Of a DNA stretch of 64,000 nucleotides, positions 45,802 to 56,167 are shown piece by piece (positions within the stretch are counted from its first letter, which is position 1; the number at the start of each line of letters is the position of its first letter). A program made the position numbers and the translations under genes. The DNA is from Rhodococcus sp. 1168. GTDB lineage: Bacteria; Actinomycetota; Actinomycetes; Mycobacteriales; Mycobacteriaceae. The notes beneath the pieces are model-generated. The model saw only the letters and a list, made by a program, of their open reading frames with translations. It ran no database searches and was not told the DNA's origin. The stretch covers positions 44,534 through 108,533 of the forward strand of contig NZ_MKKY01000076.1 of NCBI RefSeq assembly GCF_002091955.1. Reading direction: 5' to 3'.

Positions 45802-46814
45802 GTGGACCAACGTCGGAGAATCGCGTCGTAGGTGTTCGCCACCTCGGCAGGCGACGAGGATGGAACGACAGAATGGTGGGTCCAGGTGTCGGCGGGGTTC
45901 TCCGTAGCAGTCGCGAGCGCCGCATCGAGTGCACCGTCGACGTTCTCGTACATAGTGAGCACTCCCGGTGACCGACGGTTCAACTCTTCGATGTATCTGG
46001 TCCGCGGTACGAGTGGGCGCCGCCCTGCCGAGATCCAAGTATTGATCGATCCCGATGCCGAGAGGTGTCGATGATGGGCGACTGGAACCGTGACCTCCCA
46101 CATACGTTGCCGAAGTTCGTCGTCGTCTACAAATCCCGTGACGAGACACTCCCGCCCCGATACTGCTGCCTCGGTATACAATTCATCGACCAGATACTCG
46201 TGCCCCGGGGACGGCATTCCCAGAGCTGTGAACCCCACGGAAGTAGGCAGCGTCTGCATTGCCCGCATCGTCTCGATGTGGCCTTTACCTGGATAGAGGA
46301 AGCCGAGCACTCCGACAGTCCGTGCAACTGTCGGCGGTACTCGCTTCGGTCTCACCGGGCCGGCAATCATCAACGGTACTACCGCGATCTCGACGAGTGA
46401 GTCCGCATCGGGATGCACGAACTCGTGCAGCAACTGCGCTTCGTGTTCGCTCGACACCACCACTCCCACAACGAGGTCGAGAACAGATCGATAGAATGCG
46501 ACCCGGTCCGACATCGACGGTCCATCCGAGGGCTGCGGAAGGTCGTGCAACGTAACCGAAACGGGCCCTCCGATTGCTGCGATCAATTCTTGCAGAGCGG
46601 TCAGCGCGTACCGGGGACTACTGCCGAACAACCTGTCGGTGACATGAATATGGACCAGAACGCACTCGGGTACCTCGGTTGCCTCCGAACCAGAGGAACG
46701 AATCAGACAGTGCTCGAGACCTTCGGCCCGGGCTGCGTCGTACACTGCCTCGCCGTACCGGACGACGCCATGCGTTATGGGACCTACGGCCAGATGACAC
46801 ACCATGCCGGTCAT
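45798..46814 (-). CDS. GT4-like glycosyltransferase
   Basis: A 338-residue GT-B-like protein. VGVLGFLYPGKGHIETMRAMQTLP is the donor-domain opening and FVDDDELRQRMWEVTVPVAHHRHLSASGSINTWISAGRRPLVPRTRYIEE the nucleotide-sugar region, though the usual E-x7-E pair is replaced by a Ser/Gly-rich segment. Overlaps both neighbours (ATGA with the WcbI gene, GTGA with the GT2 gene), so the three are made together. Confidence 0.7.
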   Translation of the reverse strand: MTGMVCHLAVGPITHGVVRYGEAVYDAARAEGLEHCLIRSSGSEATEVPECVLVHIHVTDRLFGSSPRYALTALQELIAAIGGPVSVTLHDLPQPSDGPSMSDRVAFYRSVLDLVVGVVVSSEHEAQLLHEFVHPDADSLVEIAVVPLMIAGPVRPKRVPPTVARTVGVLGFLYPGKGHIETMRAMQTLPTSVGFTALGMPSPGHEYLVDELYTEAAVSGRECLVTGFVDDDELRQRMWEVTVPVAHHRHLSASGSINTWISAGRRPLVPRTRYIEELNRRSPGVLTMYENVDGALDAALATATENPADTWTHHSVVPSSSPAEVANTYDAILRRWST

Positions 46815-47758
46815 GTCGGCAAACCGAGGAGATCGATCAGTGAGTCGTATCGGCTCAGTGCAGCATCTACGAACTCAGGATGGGCTGCGTACCAGGACAT
46901 CTGCTGGTGGTGAATAGTCTTCTCCTCCACTACTACTCCATCGACAATCCATGGGCGCCGCACCACTGCATCGAGGCCGAGAGCATCGATCACACGTCGC
47001 TCCAGCGGCGCTCGGACGACGCCGAGTAGTTCGCGATCGAGCAGAGACGGACCTGCCGGACCTGCCGGACCTGTCGGACCGAGAGCGTCGAGGATACGAC
47101 GACCGAGCTCGATCAGGACCGCGTTGCCCGGGTGGTTGACGGTGTGCGCGGCAGCGCTCCCGAGCGGGCGAAGAACATCGGAGATCGCGACGTCGCAGTC
47201 GCGTCGCTCACGTCGGTCCAGTTCCGCGACGCTCGCCTGCGCGGCATCGACAATGGCTGCCGACGAGACTTCGAGATCCCACTCCTCGAATCTCACTCTG
47301 CCGTCGCGGGCCGCCAGCACGGTACGAAGGTCGTGGTACGGCACACCAGGAGGTACCGCCGAGGGATCGCTGGGGTGGCGAACGATGATCTGCCACGGAT
47401 ACAGCCCGGAATAGCGGATGACCGGCCAGATGAGCCGGGTCGTGATGGACGGGGCCATCTCCGTGAGGTCTGCGGTGCCGATGGGCAGCTCGCGGTAGCC
47501 GGCCCGGACAGGTTGCGCAATCAAGATCCGAGTCTGCTGCAGCAGACGTTCGACATGCGGAGTATCAGTGGCAGTCAACTCGTGAACGGGCGGCACGCGG
47601 ACGGTGCGAAATGGACTGTTCGGTGAAGACGCAAGCACGATACGTAGCGCTTCCGCCTGGCAGTTACCCCAGACGAGCAGCACAGGACGGGCATCCGAGG
47701 TGTCGGAATCGACACCGTAGAAGCTGCCGTAATGCAGGGTTCGACCGTCCGCGGTCAC
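46811..47758 (-). CDS. WcbI-type polysaccharide biosynthesis protein
   Basis: About 315 residues. The WcbI motif LLVWGNCQAEALRIVLASSP is near the start, and TRLIWPVIRYSGLYPWQIIVRHPSDPSAVPPGVPYHDLRT and AAHTVNHPGNAVLIELGRRIL follow, as in capsule proteins that bind CoA and are taken to be acetyltransferases. A Gly-Pro-Ala repeat (GPTGPAGPAGP) sits near residue 250. GTG 47758 is a choice. GTG 47791 or a start further up, overlapping the divergent gene, are possible. It is the first gene of the leftward glycan operon. Confidence 0.7.
   Translation of the reverse strand: MTADGRTLHYGSFYGVDSDTSDARPVLLVWGNCQAEALRIVLASSPNSPFRTVRVPPVHELTATDTPHVERLLQQTRILIAQPVRAGYRELPIGTADLTEMAPSITTRLIWPVIRYSGLYPWQIIVRHPSDPSAVPPGVPYHDLRTVLAARDGRVRFEEWDLEVSSAAIVDAAQASVAELDRRERRDCDVAISDVLRPLGSAAAHTVNHPGNAVLIELGRRILDALGPTGPAGPAGPSLLDRELLGVVRAPLERRVIDALGLDAVVRRPWIVDGVVVEEKTIHHQQMSWYAAHPEFVDAALSRYDSLIDLLGLPT
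47049..47080. repeat. Short 9-bp tandem repeat encoding Gly-Pro-Ala
   Basis: GGACCTGCC occurs in two exact copies, a third with one change and a partial fourth. It encodes the collagen-like GPTGPAGPAGP loop of the WcbI-like protein. In-frame length, so copy changes would alter the loop but not the frame. Confidence 0.7.
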
Positions 47759-47864
47759 GCGCTGTAGTATTCTTTTGTCACGTAAATACACTCCCTCTCG
47801 AGCAGCCGGGCCGGGTTCGACACTCCCCCGTATATCCACTCTGCCGACAGAGGAACCCTCAATC

Positions 47865-48959
47865 TTGATCACCATCGCCTCGGTGCCTACCGACCACCGA
47901 TATATCACCAATCTTGCACCGGACACCGTGGACATGGGTGAGCCGGCCTGTTTCCGACTTCCCGATCCGCGGCCGGTCGACGCCGAGGAGACAGACGTCC
48001 GGTGGTGGCCTCCCCGGTGGCTCGAACCTCGATGGCTGACCGAGCACATCGATACGTTCGACGTGTTCCATCTTCACTTCGGGTTCGACGCGGTCGAGCC
48101 TGCGCGACTGATTGCAATCGTCGATATTCTGCGTGCGCACGACAAGCCTTTGGTGCTCACTGTGCACGATCTGCACAATCCACACTTCGCGGACAACTCC
48201 TTGCACCTGGCACAACTCGACATTCTCGTGACTGCCGCGGACAACGTCATCACTCTCACCGACGCCGCTGCCGCGGAGATCACTGCACGATGGAACACCT
48301 CTGCCACTGTGTTGCCACATCCTCATGTCGCTCCGCTCGAACTGATCGGAGCGGCGCGAGCGGAGCACGAGCAGGAGTTCGTCATCGGGATTCACGCGAA
48401 GAGCCTCCGCGCAAATCTCGATCCGCTGGCGGTCATGGACGTCGTAGTCTGCACCGCAGCAGAACTCGGAAACACGCGGGTGCAACTCGACATCGATGAA
48501 GAGGTATTCGCCCACCGTGACCAGCGGGGAGCAGTGGGTGCAGCGTTGACTGCGTACAACCGATTCCGCAGCGTCGACGTTCGGGTGCATCGCCGCTTCG
48601 ACGACACCCAGTTGTGGCGCTATCTGAGAGAGATCGATGTATCGGTCTTACCGTATCGATTCGGCACGCACTCGGGCTGGCTCGAAGCATGCTACGACCT
48701 CGGAACCGCCGTCGTCGCCCCGGACTGCGGATACTATGACGATCAAAAACCCTGTACTACATATGAGTTCGGGATAGGCCGATTCGAACCAGATACTCTT
48801 GCGCAGGCACTGCGGGATGTCCACGCCGCCCGAAGCAGGACTCCTGCCGCGTCCAGAGTCGAACGGGAACGCGAACGCACCATGCTCTCCCGAAGACACT
48901 ACGAAATCTACGAACGCGCGCTCTCGCGCAGTAGCCGCATCCTGATCGGAGCCCGCTGA
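47865..48959 (+). CDS. GT4-like glycosyltransferase
   Basis: About 364 residues. FDVFHLHFGFDAV, LVLTVHDLHNPHFADNS, NVITLTDAAAAEI and TVLPHPHVAPLE belong to the acceptor half. LRANLDPLAVMDVVV, VDVRVHRRFDDTQLWRYLREIDVSVLPYRFGTHSGWLEACYDLGTAVVAPDCGYY form the donor half of a GT4-type enzyme. TTG at 47865 with AGGA ten bases upstream is the likely start. The frame is open from 47775. TAGTAT at 47765-47770 could be its -10. First of four overlapping rightward genes. Confidence 0.7.
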   Translation: MITIASVPTDHRYITNLAPDTVDMGEPACFRLPDPRPVDAEETDVRWWPPRWLEPRWLTEHIDTFDVFHLHFGFDAVEPARLIAIVDILRAHDKPLVLTVHDLHNPHFADNSLHLAQLDILVTAADNVITLTDAAAAEITARWNTSATVLPHPHVAPLELIGAARAEHEQEFVIGIHAKSLRANLDPLAVMDVVVCTAAELGNTRVQLDIDEEVFAHRDQRGAVGAALTAYNRFRSVDVRVHRRFDDTQLWRYLREIDVSVLPYRFGTHSGWLEACYDLGTAVVAPDCGYYDDQKPCTTYEFGIGRFEPDTLAQALRDVHAARSRTPAASRVERERERTMLSRRHYEIYERALSRSSRILIGAR

Positions 48960-50050
48960 TGCGACCATTACGCATTGCGCTGCTCGGTTCGTCGAATTTT
49001 CCTATCGCCGAACCGTTTGCCGGTGGTATGGAGGCGCACATCTGGCAACTCGCCCACACCCTGACCGAACGCGGCCACTTCGTGACGCTTTTCGCTGCAG
49101 AAGGGTCTTCGGTCGAGGTCACCGGCGGGAATCTCAGGGTCGCACAACTGGAACTGAGTGCGATTTCCAAAGCCGACATCACCACACCCGCGCGGGCAGT
49201 GAGCGAGCATCACGCGTATCTGTCGGTGATGATGGATCTGGCGGGCGACTTGCGGGACTCCTTCGACATCATCCACAATCACAGCCTGCACTACCTTCCC
49301 ATTGCCATGTCTCGGGCAGTGCAGACGCCGATGCTCACCACGTTGCACACTCCCCCGTTCGCCTGGCTGGAGTCGGCGATCGCTATCTCGGCGAGTCCTG
49401 CGACATCGTTCGCCGCGGTCAGTGAACATGCCGCTCGCCAGTGGGCACCCGTGCTCGGCGAGGTTCACATCGTCCCCAACGGCATCTCGACGCAGCGGTG
49501 GCCGGAAGGACCCGGTGGAGATTACGCCGTCTGGTCCGGCCGCATGGTGCCCGAGAAGGCGCCCCATCTTGCTATCGATGCTGCGCGTATCGCCGGAGTT
49601 CCACTTCGCCTCGCCGGACCTGTCTCGAATACCGAGTACTTTCGGGACCACATCGAGCCACACCTCGACGACTCGGTGTCCTACGTCGGTCATCTCCGTC
49701 AGCGGGAGCTCGCGACACTCGTCGGTGGCGCCGCAGTCGCTCTGGTTACTCCCGTCTGGGAAGAGCCCTACGGCCTGGTCGTCGCCGAAGCCTTGGCGTG
49801 CGGAACCCCCGTCGCCGCTTTCGACCGTGGCGGGATTCCCGAGATTCTCACCCCCGCCTGTGGCCGTCTCGCCGCCGCGAATTCGGTGAAGGATCTGGCA
49901 ATTGCCCTCGTCGACGCCACAGCACTCTCGCGAAGCGAAGCCAGGGCCCGTGCCGAGACTGCATGCTCGGAAACTGTGATGGTGGATCATTATTCGAAGC
50001 TTTACGAGCACATGATCAGTGAGACGACGGCTCGGCGCGGTGCGGCATGA
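48959..50050 (+). CDS. GT4-family glycosyltransferase
   Basis: A 363-residue GT-B enzyme. FAGGMEAHIWQLAHTLTERGHFVTLFA is the acceptor-side opening, and WSGRMVPEKAPHLAIDAA plus EEPYGLVVAEALACGTPVAAFDRGGIPEIL contain the E-x7-E donor motif. Likely transfers a hexose from a nucleotide sugar to a lipid or glycan at the cytoplasmic face. TGATG overlap with the previous gene and ATGA with the next. Confidence 0.85.
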   Translation: MRPLRIALLGSSNFPIAEPFAGGMEAHIWQLAHTLTERGHFVTLFAAEGSSVEVTGGNLRVAQLELSAISKADITTPARAVSEHHAYLSVMMDLAGDLRDSFDIIHNHSLHYLPIAMSRAVQTPMLTTLHTPPFAWLESAIAISASPATSFAAVSEHAARQWAPVLGEVHIVPNGISTQRWPEGPGGDYAVWSGRMVPEKAPHLAIDAARIAGVPLRLAGPVSNTEYFRDHIEPHLDDSVSYVGHLRQRELATLVGGAAVALVTPVWEEPYGLVVAEALACGTPVAAFDRGGIPEILTPACGRLAAANSVKDLAIALVDATALSRSEARARAETACSETVMVDHYSKLYEHMISETTARRGAA

Positions 50051-51051
50051 TCGGGTACTACGCGCATCATCATGGAGCGGGGCATGTGACTCGTGCGGCA
50101 TCGATCGCCGCTGAGCTCGAAGAACCGGTGACCGTACTCTCTTCGCGCCCGCGCTCCGCCGAACACGCTCACCTCGACTGGTTGACGTTGCCTCTCGACG
50201 TGGACACGACAACGATGGGTGATCGGACTTCCGATCTCGACCCGACTGCATCGGGGGTGGTCCATTGGGCACCGATCGGCGTCCAAGGGCTCACCGAACG
50301 TATGGCGATGATTGCTGAGTGGGTCGCACGAACACGTCCACGACTCGTGGTCGTCGACGTGTCCGTCGAAATAGCCTTATTCGTTCGATTGCTCGGAATT
50401 CCTGTCGTCGTTGTCGCTATGCCTGGTGATCGAACGGACGAGCAACATCAGCTGGCTTATCGGATCGCAACAGCAATCATCGCCCCGTGGTCCAACAACG
50501 TGTACGACCCGGCTTCGCTACATGCCTTTTCTACGAAGACCACCTACGTAGGCTCGATCAGCCGATTCGCCGGGCGACCACGCACTCAGAACACGACAAC
50601 GGAACCGAATGTCTTCGTCCTCGGGGGCGCGGGCGGGACGTCACTGACGAACCAGGATATCGCCGGAGCCGCCGAACTCAACTCCGAATACACCTGGACG
50701 GCAGCGGGACTCGATACACAAACCTGGATAGAGGACGTATGGCCACACTTGTGTGCGGCCTCCGTGGTCATCACACATGCCGGACAGAATGCACTCGCCG
50801 ACGTGGCCTCCGCTCGAGTACCTGCAATCGTCGTGCCCCATGATCGGCCCTACGGCGAACAGGACGCCACCGCTGACGCACTCGCCGCGGCAGGAGTGGC
50901 CGTCGTCGCACCGTCGTGGCCTTCCCCCGATCGTTGGCGGGCTCTGTTGGCCGAGGCGGTACGCCTGGGGTCGGAGGGCTGGCTTCGCGTCGAAGCGTCC
51001 GGTGCCGCCTACCGCGCAGCTCGATTGCTGTCCAAGACAGCCGCCGTATGA
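50047..51051 (+). CDS. MurG-like (GT28/GT1) glycosyltransferase
   Basis: A 334-residue GT-B protein. The N-terminal YYAHHHGAGHVTRAASIAAEL carries the HGxGHxxR loop typical of MurG-like enzymes, and the C-terminal THAGQNALADVASARVPAIVVPHDRPYGEQDATADALAAAG the nucleotide-sugar site. Starts and stops overlap with both neighbours (ATGA each). Not MurG itself, since the cell-division cluster is absent. Sugar unknown. Confidence 0.78.
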   Translation: MIGYYAHHHGAGHVTRAASIAAELEEPVTVLSSRPRSAEHAHLDWLTLPLDVDTTTMGDRTSDLDPTASGVVHWAPIGVQGLTERMAMIAEWVARTRPRLVVVDVSVEIALFVRLLGIPVVVVAMPGDRTDEQHQLAYRIATAIIAPWSNNVYDPASLHAFSTKTTYVGSISRFAGRPRTQNTTTEPNVFVLGGAGGTSLTNQDIAGAAELNSEYTWTAAGLDTQTWIEDVWPHLCAASVVITHAGQNALADVASARVPAIVVPHDRPYGEQDATADALAAAGVAVVAPSWPSPDRWRALLAEAVRLGSEGWLRVEASGAAYRAARLLSKTAAV

Positions 51052-51872
51052 AGACATCGGTGATCACCGTCGTGTCGGGGCGGCACGAGCATCTTCGGGG
51101 ACAACTGCGTGGGCTCGCGCAGTCGATGCTCGAACCCGATCAACACATCATCGTGGCCATCGACGACGACGAGATCGCTCGTGTCGTCGCGGACACCGAG
51201 AGCACGGCGCAGGTGGTCGACGTCGCCGCACCTCGAGGCAGGCTTCCGATCGGGCAGGCTCGAAACGAGGGCGCCCGAGTGGCATCGAACGGCGGAGCCG
51301 ATCTTCTCGTCTTTCTCGACGTCGACTGCATTCCGTCACCCGAACTGCTTACGCGCTATCACGATTGCGCAACACAGCCCGAACACCGCACATCATTACT
51401 CTGCGGACCGGTCACATACTTACCGGCTCGAACCTCGGCGTGGGCGGTCGAGGAGTTGCACGCCCACAAAGACCCTCATCCAGCGCGTCCGAATCCGGCT
51501 GCGGGAGTCATCGAGACAGGCCAGAACTACGACCTTTTCTGGTCACTGTCCTTTGCTCTGTCCACCGACACCTGGAACCGTATCGGCGGATTTCACGTCG
51601 AGTACCTCGGATACGGCGGCGAGGACACCGATTTCGCTGCTGTAGCTCGCTCGACCGGAGTCGGGTTGCGTTGGGTCGGCGGCGCGCATGCTTACCACCA
51701 GCATCACCACGTCTCCTCGCCCCCGATCGAACACCTCGACGACATCGTTCGCAATGCGGCTCTGTTCCATCGCCGTTGGGGACGGTGGCCGATGGCAGGG
51801 TGGCTGGACGAGTTCGAGCGTGCGGGCCGCATCGTGCGCAGTCCCAACGGATCCATCGGACGCATTGCATGA
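51048..51872 (+). CDS. GT2-family glycosyltransferase
   Basis: A 274-residue GT-A enzyme. VITVVSGRHEHLRGQLRGL, RNEGARVA, the DxD motif FLDVDC, and the GT7-like GGFHVEYLGYGGEDTDFAA domain are present, and AYHQHHH may supply a metal ligand. Last of the four rightward glycan genes, overlapping the previous one by ATGA. The GNAT gene follows after about 80 bases. Confidence 0.8.
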   Translation: MKTSVITVVSGRHEHLRGQLRGLAQSMLEPDQHIIVAIDDDEIARVVADTESTAQVVDVAAPRGRLPIGQARNEGARVASNGGADLLVFLDVDCIPSPELLTRYHDCATQPEHRTSLLCGPVTYLPARTSAWAVEELHAHKDPHPARPNPAAGVIETGQNYDLFWSLSFALSTDTWNRIGGFHVEYLGYGGEDTDFAAVARSTGVGLRWVGGAHAYHQHHHVSSPPIEHLDDIVRNAALFHRRWGRWPMAGWLDEFERAGRIVRSPNGSIGRIA

Positions 51873-51950
51873 ACCACTCGAAGACGGGGTAAGCCGTGAG
51901 TGCTCTGCTGTGAACGCAGGTGCCCACACAAAATGCGAGGGTCCGTACCG

Positions 51951-52442
51951 ATGATCCAAATGATCGACACCGGCGCGTCGGCACCAGCCGCGCGAGCTGT
52001 GACAACCAAGCGGGAATGGGCAGCAGACCTCAGTACCCAACGGTTGTACGCGCTGCTCAAGCTACGCGTAGAGGTGTTCGTGGTGGAACAGGCTTATTTC
52101 CATCCCGAGCTCGATGGCGAGGACTTACGCTCGCTGACCAGGCATTTCTGGCTCGAGCGTGACGACGAAGTGCTGTGCACGTTACGACTGACCGAAGCGG
52201 GAAATGGACCCGATCGGGTATTGCGTATAGGCCACATGTGTACCCGACGCTCCGAACGCGGGAAAGGCCACACCACGCGCCTTCTCCAGGCCGCCTTGGC
52301 CGATGTCGGCTCGGCCAGATGCCGAATCGATTCGCCGAGCTATTTGGTGGACATCTACACCGGGCACGGGTTCGTTCCATGCGGAGACGAAATCCTCGAC
52401 AACGGTGTCCCCGTCGTCCCGTTGGTACGAGATTCCAAGTGA
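51951..52442 (+). CDS. ElaA-type GNAT acetyltransferase
   Basis: A 163-residue N-acetyltransferase. LYALLKLRVEVFVVEQAYFHPELDGEDLRSLTRHFW is the ElaA opening, and RIGHMCTRRSERGKGHTTRLLQAAL the acetyl-CoA loop (RxxGxG-like). Substrate unknown. It may belong to the glycan operon or stand alone. ATG 51951 or 51963. Confidence 0.78.
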   Translation: MIQMIDTGASAPAARAVTTKREWAADLSTQRLYALLKLRVEVFVVEQAYFHPELDGEDLRSLTRHFWLERDDEVLCTLRLTEAGNGPDRVLRIGHMCTRRSERGKGHTTRLLQAALADVGSARCRIDSPSYLVDIYTGHGFVPCGDEILDNGVPVVPLVRDSK

Positions 52443-52595
52443 ATGTGGAAGTTTCAGTCGAACTATCCCCAGCGTGCGCTGCTCGACCGGGTAGATTGGA
52501 CTCGTACGCGCAGTAGCGCACTGGTGAAGTCCGCTTCCCGACGATATTGATGCTGTACCCCTGAAGGATCTGGACGCGAGAGAGTCGAGAACAAC

Positions 52596-52742
52596 ATGCA
52601 GTGGTGGGGATGGGTTATCGTGGCCCTGGTCGTGATTGTGGCGCTCGTGGCGCTCGTGCTGGCTGTTCAGGCCAAGCGCCGATCCGGCGGTGTGATCATC
52701 ACCGGTCGGCCTGGCAAGACCGGAAGGTCGAGGAAGCCATGA
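52596..52742 (+). CDS. Small single-pass membrane protein before PRC-barrel genes
   Basis: A 48-residue ORF. MQWWGWVIVALVVIVALVAL and five further hydrophobic residues form one transmembrane helix, followed by a basic tail (KRRSGG...GRPGKTGRSRKP). Its stop overlaps the PRC-barrel start (ATGA). GAGAGAG about 14 bases upstream is a weak ribosome site. Probably anchors or accompanies the PRC-barrel proteins. Confidence 0.65.
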   Translation: MQWWGWVIVALVVIVALVALVLAVQAKRRSGGVIITGRPGKTGRSRKP

Positions 52743-53353
52743 TCGAGCAATTGATGCGGTCCAGTGAGATCGCCAAGCGTCCGGTCGTGACTTTCACCGG
52801 CGAAGATATTTCGCAGATCAAAGACATCATCTACGCCCCCGACGGCGGGGCAGTCGCCGGTTTCACTCTCGCCGGTCGCGGATTGTTCTCCGGACCCCAG
52901 AAAAAGGTGCTTCCATGGCGATCCGTCGCGGCACTGGGGCCCGATGCCGTGATGATTCTCCGCGAGGACATGCTTTCTCCCGCAGGCGAAATGTTTCCCG
53001 CTCCAGACTCCGGCGACGACACTCCGCAACCCTCGCATGAACGGCGCGGTGACATCCTCGGCTCCACCGTCCTCACAGACTCCGGTACCGAACTGGGCAC
53101 CGTTACCGACGTCATCATCGAGGTCAGTGGCCGCTACGGTGGAAATTGCGAAGTAGTCGGCTACGAGATCAAGTCCTCGGAGTCGATGAAGAACAAGGGC
53201 ACCACCGTGCTCATCCCTCTGCCCGACACACTCGCCGCCTCCGGGGAACACCTGATGGTGCCCGCCAGCGCCACCGATTTCGTGCGTGATGATCTCGCCG
53301 GGTTCGGTGCTGCCGTCGACGCATTCCGCGCGCAATTGGGGGGTAAGAACTGA
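52739..53353 (+). CDS. PRC-barrel domain protein 1
   Basis: A 204-residue protein with two PRC-barrel-like repeats. The first (residues 1-85: SSEIAKRPVVTFTGEDISQIKDIIY...GFTLAGRGLF) and the second (100-190: GDILGSTVLTDSGTELGTVTDVIIEV...VVGYEIKSS) share the beta-barrel pattern. PRC domains mediate protein or RNA contacts, for example in photosystem H subunits and RimM. Overlaps the small membrane gene and the second PRC gene (TGATG). Role unknown. Confidence 0.75.
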   Translation: MIEQLMRSSEIAKRPVVTFTGEDISQIKDIIYAPDGGAVAGFTLAGRGLFSGPQKKVLPWRSVAALGPDAVMILREDMLSPAGEMFPAPDSGDDTPQPSHERRGDILGSTVLTDSGTELGTVTDVIIEVSGRYGGNCEVVGYEIKSSESMKNKGTTVLIPLPDTLAASGEHLMVPASATDFVRDDLAGFGAAVDAFRAQLGGKN

Positions 53354-53796
53354 TGTTGTTCTCCGAGTCCATCGGCCGCAAAGTGGTCAGCACAACCACC
53401 GCCGACACGGTTGGGACCATTGCCGGGTTCTTTATCGATCCCCACAACCGCACCGTCGCCGGGGTTCATCTCAAGAAGGCCAAGTCCGGGAATGCGCTCG
53501 CGTGGTCGGGAATTTCCGCGTTCGGAATCGATGCCGTCACCATCGGATCCTCGGATGCGATCGTCGATGCCGACGACGAGGCCTCACTCTCGGCGCTGGA
53601 AGGAAAGACCCACAACGTCGTCGGAAAGCGAGTACTCAGCACCGGTGGTGTCGAGCTCGGAAAAGTCGACGACGTCGATTTCGATACTGAGACGGGAGCG
53701 ATCACCTCGCTCATCGTCGGTGCCGAGCAGATCGAAGGACGCGCCCTTATCGGGGTGGGGTCGTACGCAGTGATCGTCGACCACCTACAGCAGTGA
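53353..53796 (+). CDS. PRC-barrel domain protein 2
   Basis: A 147-residue protein, also of two PRC-like repeats (SESIGRKVVSTTTADTVGTIAGFFID and VGKRVLSTGGVELGKVDDVDFD), with strands ending VGSYAVIVDHLQQ. Coupled to the preceding PRC gene. The pair plus the membrane peptide may form a membrane-linked complex, an inference. Its stop codon lies inside the following hairpin. Confidence 0.75.
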   Translation: MLFSESIGRKVVSTTTADTVGTIAGFFIDPHNRTVAGVHLKKAKSGNALAWSGISAFGIDAVTIGSSDAIVDADDEASLSALEGKTHNVVGKRVLSTGGVELGKVDDVDFDTETGAITSLIVGAEQIEGRALIGVGSYAVIVDHLQQ

Positions 53797-53830
53797 ATAG
53801 GGGCCTCACATGTATGAGAGGCCCCTATTC
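53795..53830. terminator. Hairpin between convergent PRC and small acidic genes
   Basis: A 13-bp perfect stem (GAATAGGGGCCTC with GAGGCCCCTATTC) and a 10-base loop, placed where two convergent transcripts end. T-run absent. Likely bidirectional terminator. Confidence 0.65.
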
Positions 53831-53853
53831 ATGTACGAATACGACAGGGAGTG

Positions 53854-54036
53854 TCAGCTGCCTTCGGTATCGCTGACGAATGCCCACTCCCCGTCGTGGT
53901 CGACCTCGAGCCGCCAACCCAACTCGGAGTTGTCGGCCTTCTGGTCGATGAACCAGGCGTGTGCGTCGTCCGCGCTGTCGATGTCTTTGGTTTCGACGAC
54001 CTCGCCTTTGGGATCCAGAACTCTGTAATTTGCCAT
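53854..54036 (-). CDS. Small acidic protein
   Basis: A 60-residue protein (NYRVLDPKGEVVETKDIDSADDAHAWFIDQKA...), acidic, with alternating strand/helix pattern as in short DUF2188-like proteins. No catalytic motif. Divergent from glgX across 72 bases and convergent with the PRC genes. The open frame to 54297 is antisense to glgX and ignored. Confidence 0.6.
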   Translation of the reverse strand: MANYRVLDPKGEVVETKDIDSADDAHAWFIDQKADNSELGWRLEVDHDGEWAFVSDTEGS

Positions 54037-54074
54037 ATCTGCAAGTACCCGCGATTCGCTCGAATTCAAACGTG

Positions 54075-54099
54075 GTTTGTCACCCGGGGTCCGGGGTAA
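54075..54099 (+). promoter_or_regulatory. SigF/SigB-type promoter of glgX
   Basis: GTTT (54075-54078), 15-base spacer, GGGTAA (54094-54099). Transcription would start about 54106, three bases before the glgX ATG, again a leaderless arrangement like that seen at dps. Confidence 0.55.
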
Positions 54100-54108
54100 A
54101 TCAGAGCA

Positions 54109-56157
<2,049 letters not shown>

Positions 56158-56167
56158 AAGGCGGGAC

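Noticed and set aside
47049..47080. Gly-Pro-Ala triplets as a collagen-like domain
   Set aside because: Only about three triplets. This is a short loop expansion in the WcbI-like protein, not a collagen domain.
52209..52218. Another CCCGATCGGG core like the mdo/adh palindrome
   Set aside because: It lies inside the GNAT coding sequence and lacks the conserved flanks (CT...AG and CGTGA). GC-rich palindromes of 10 bases occur by chance.
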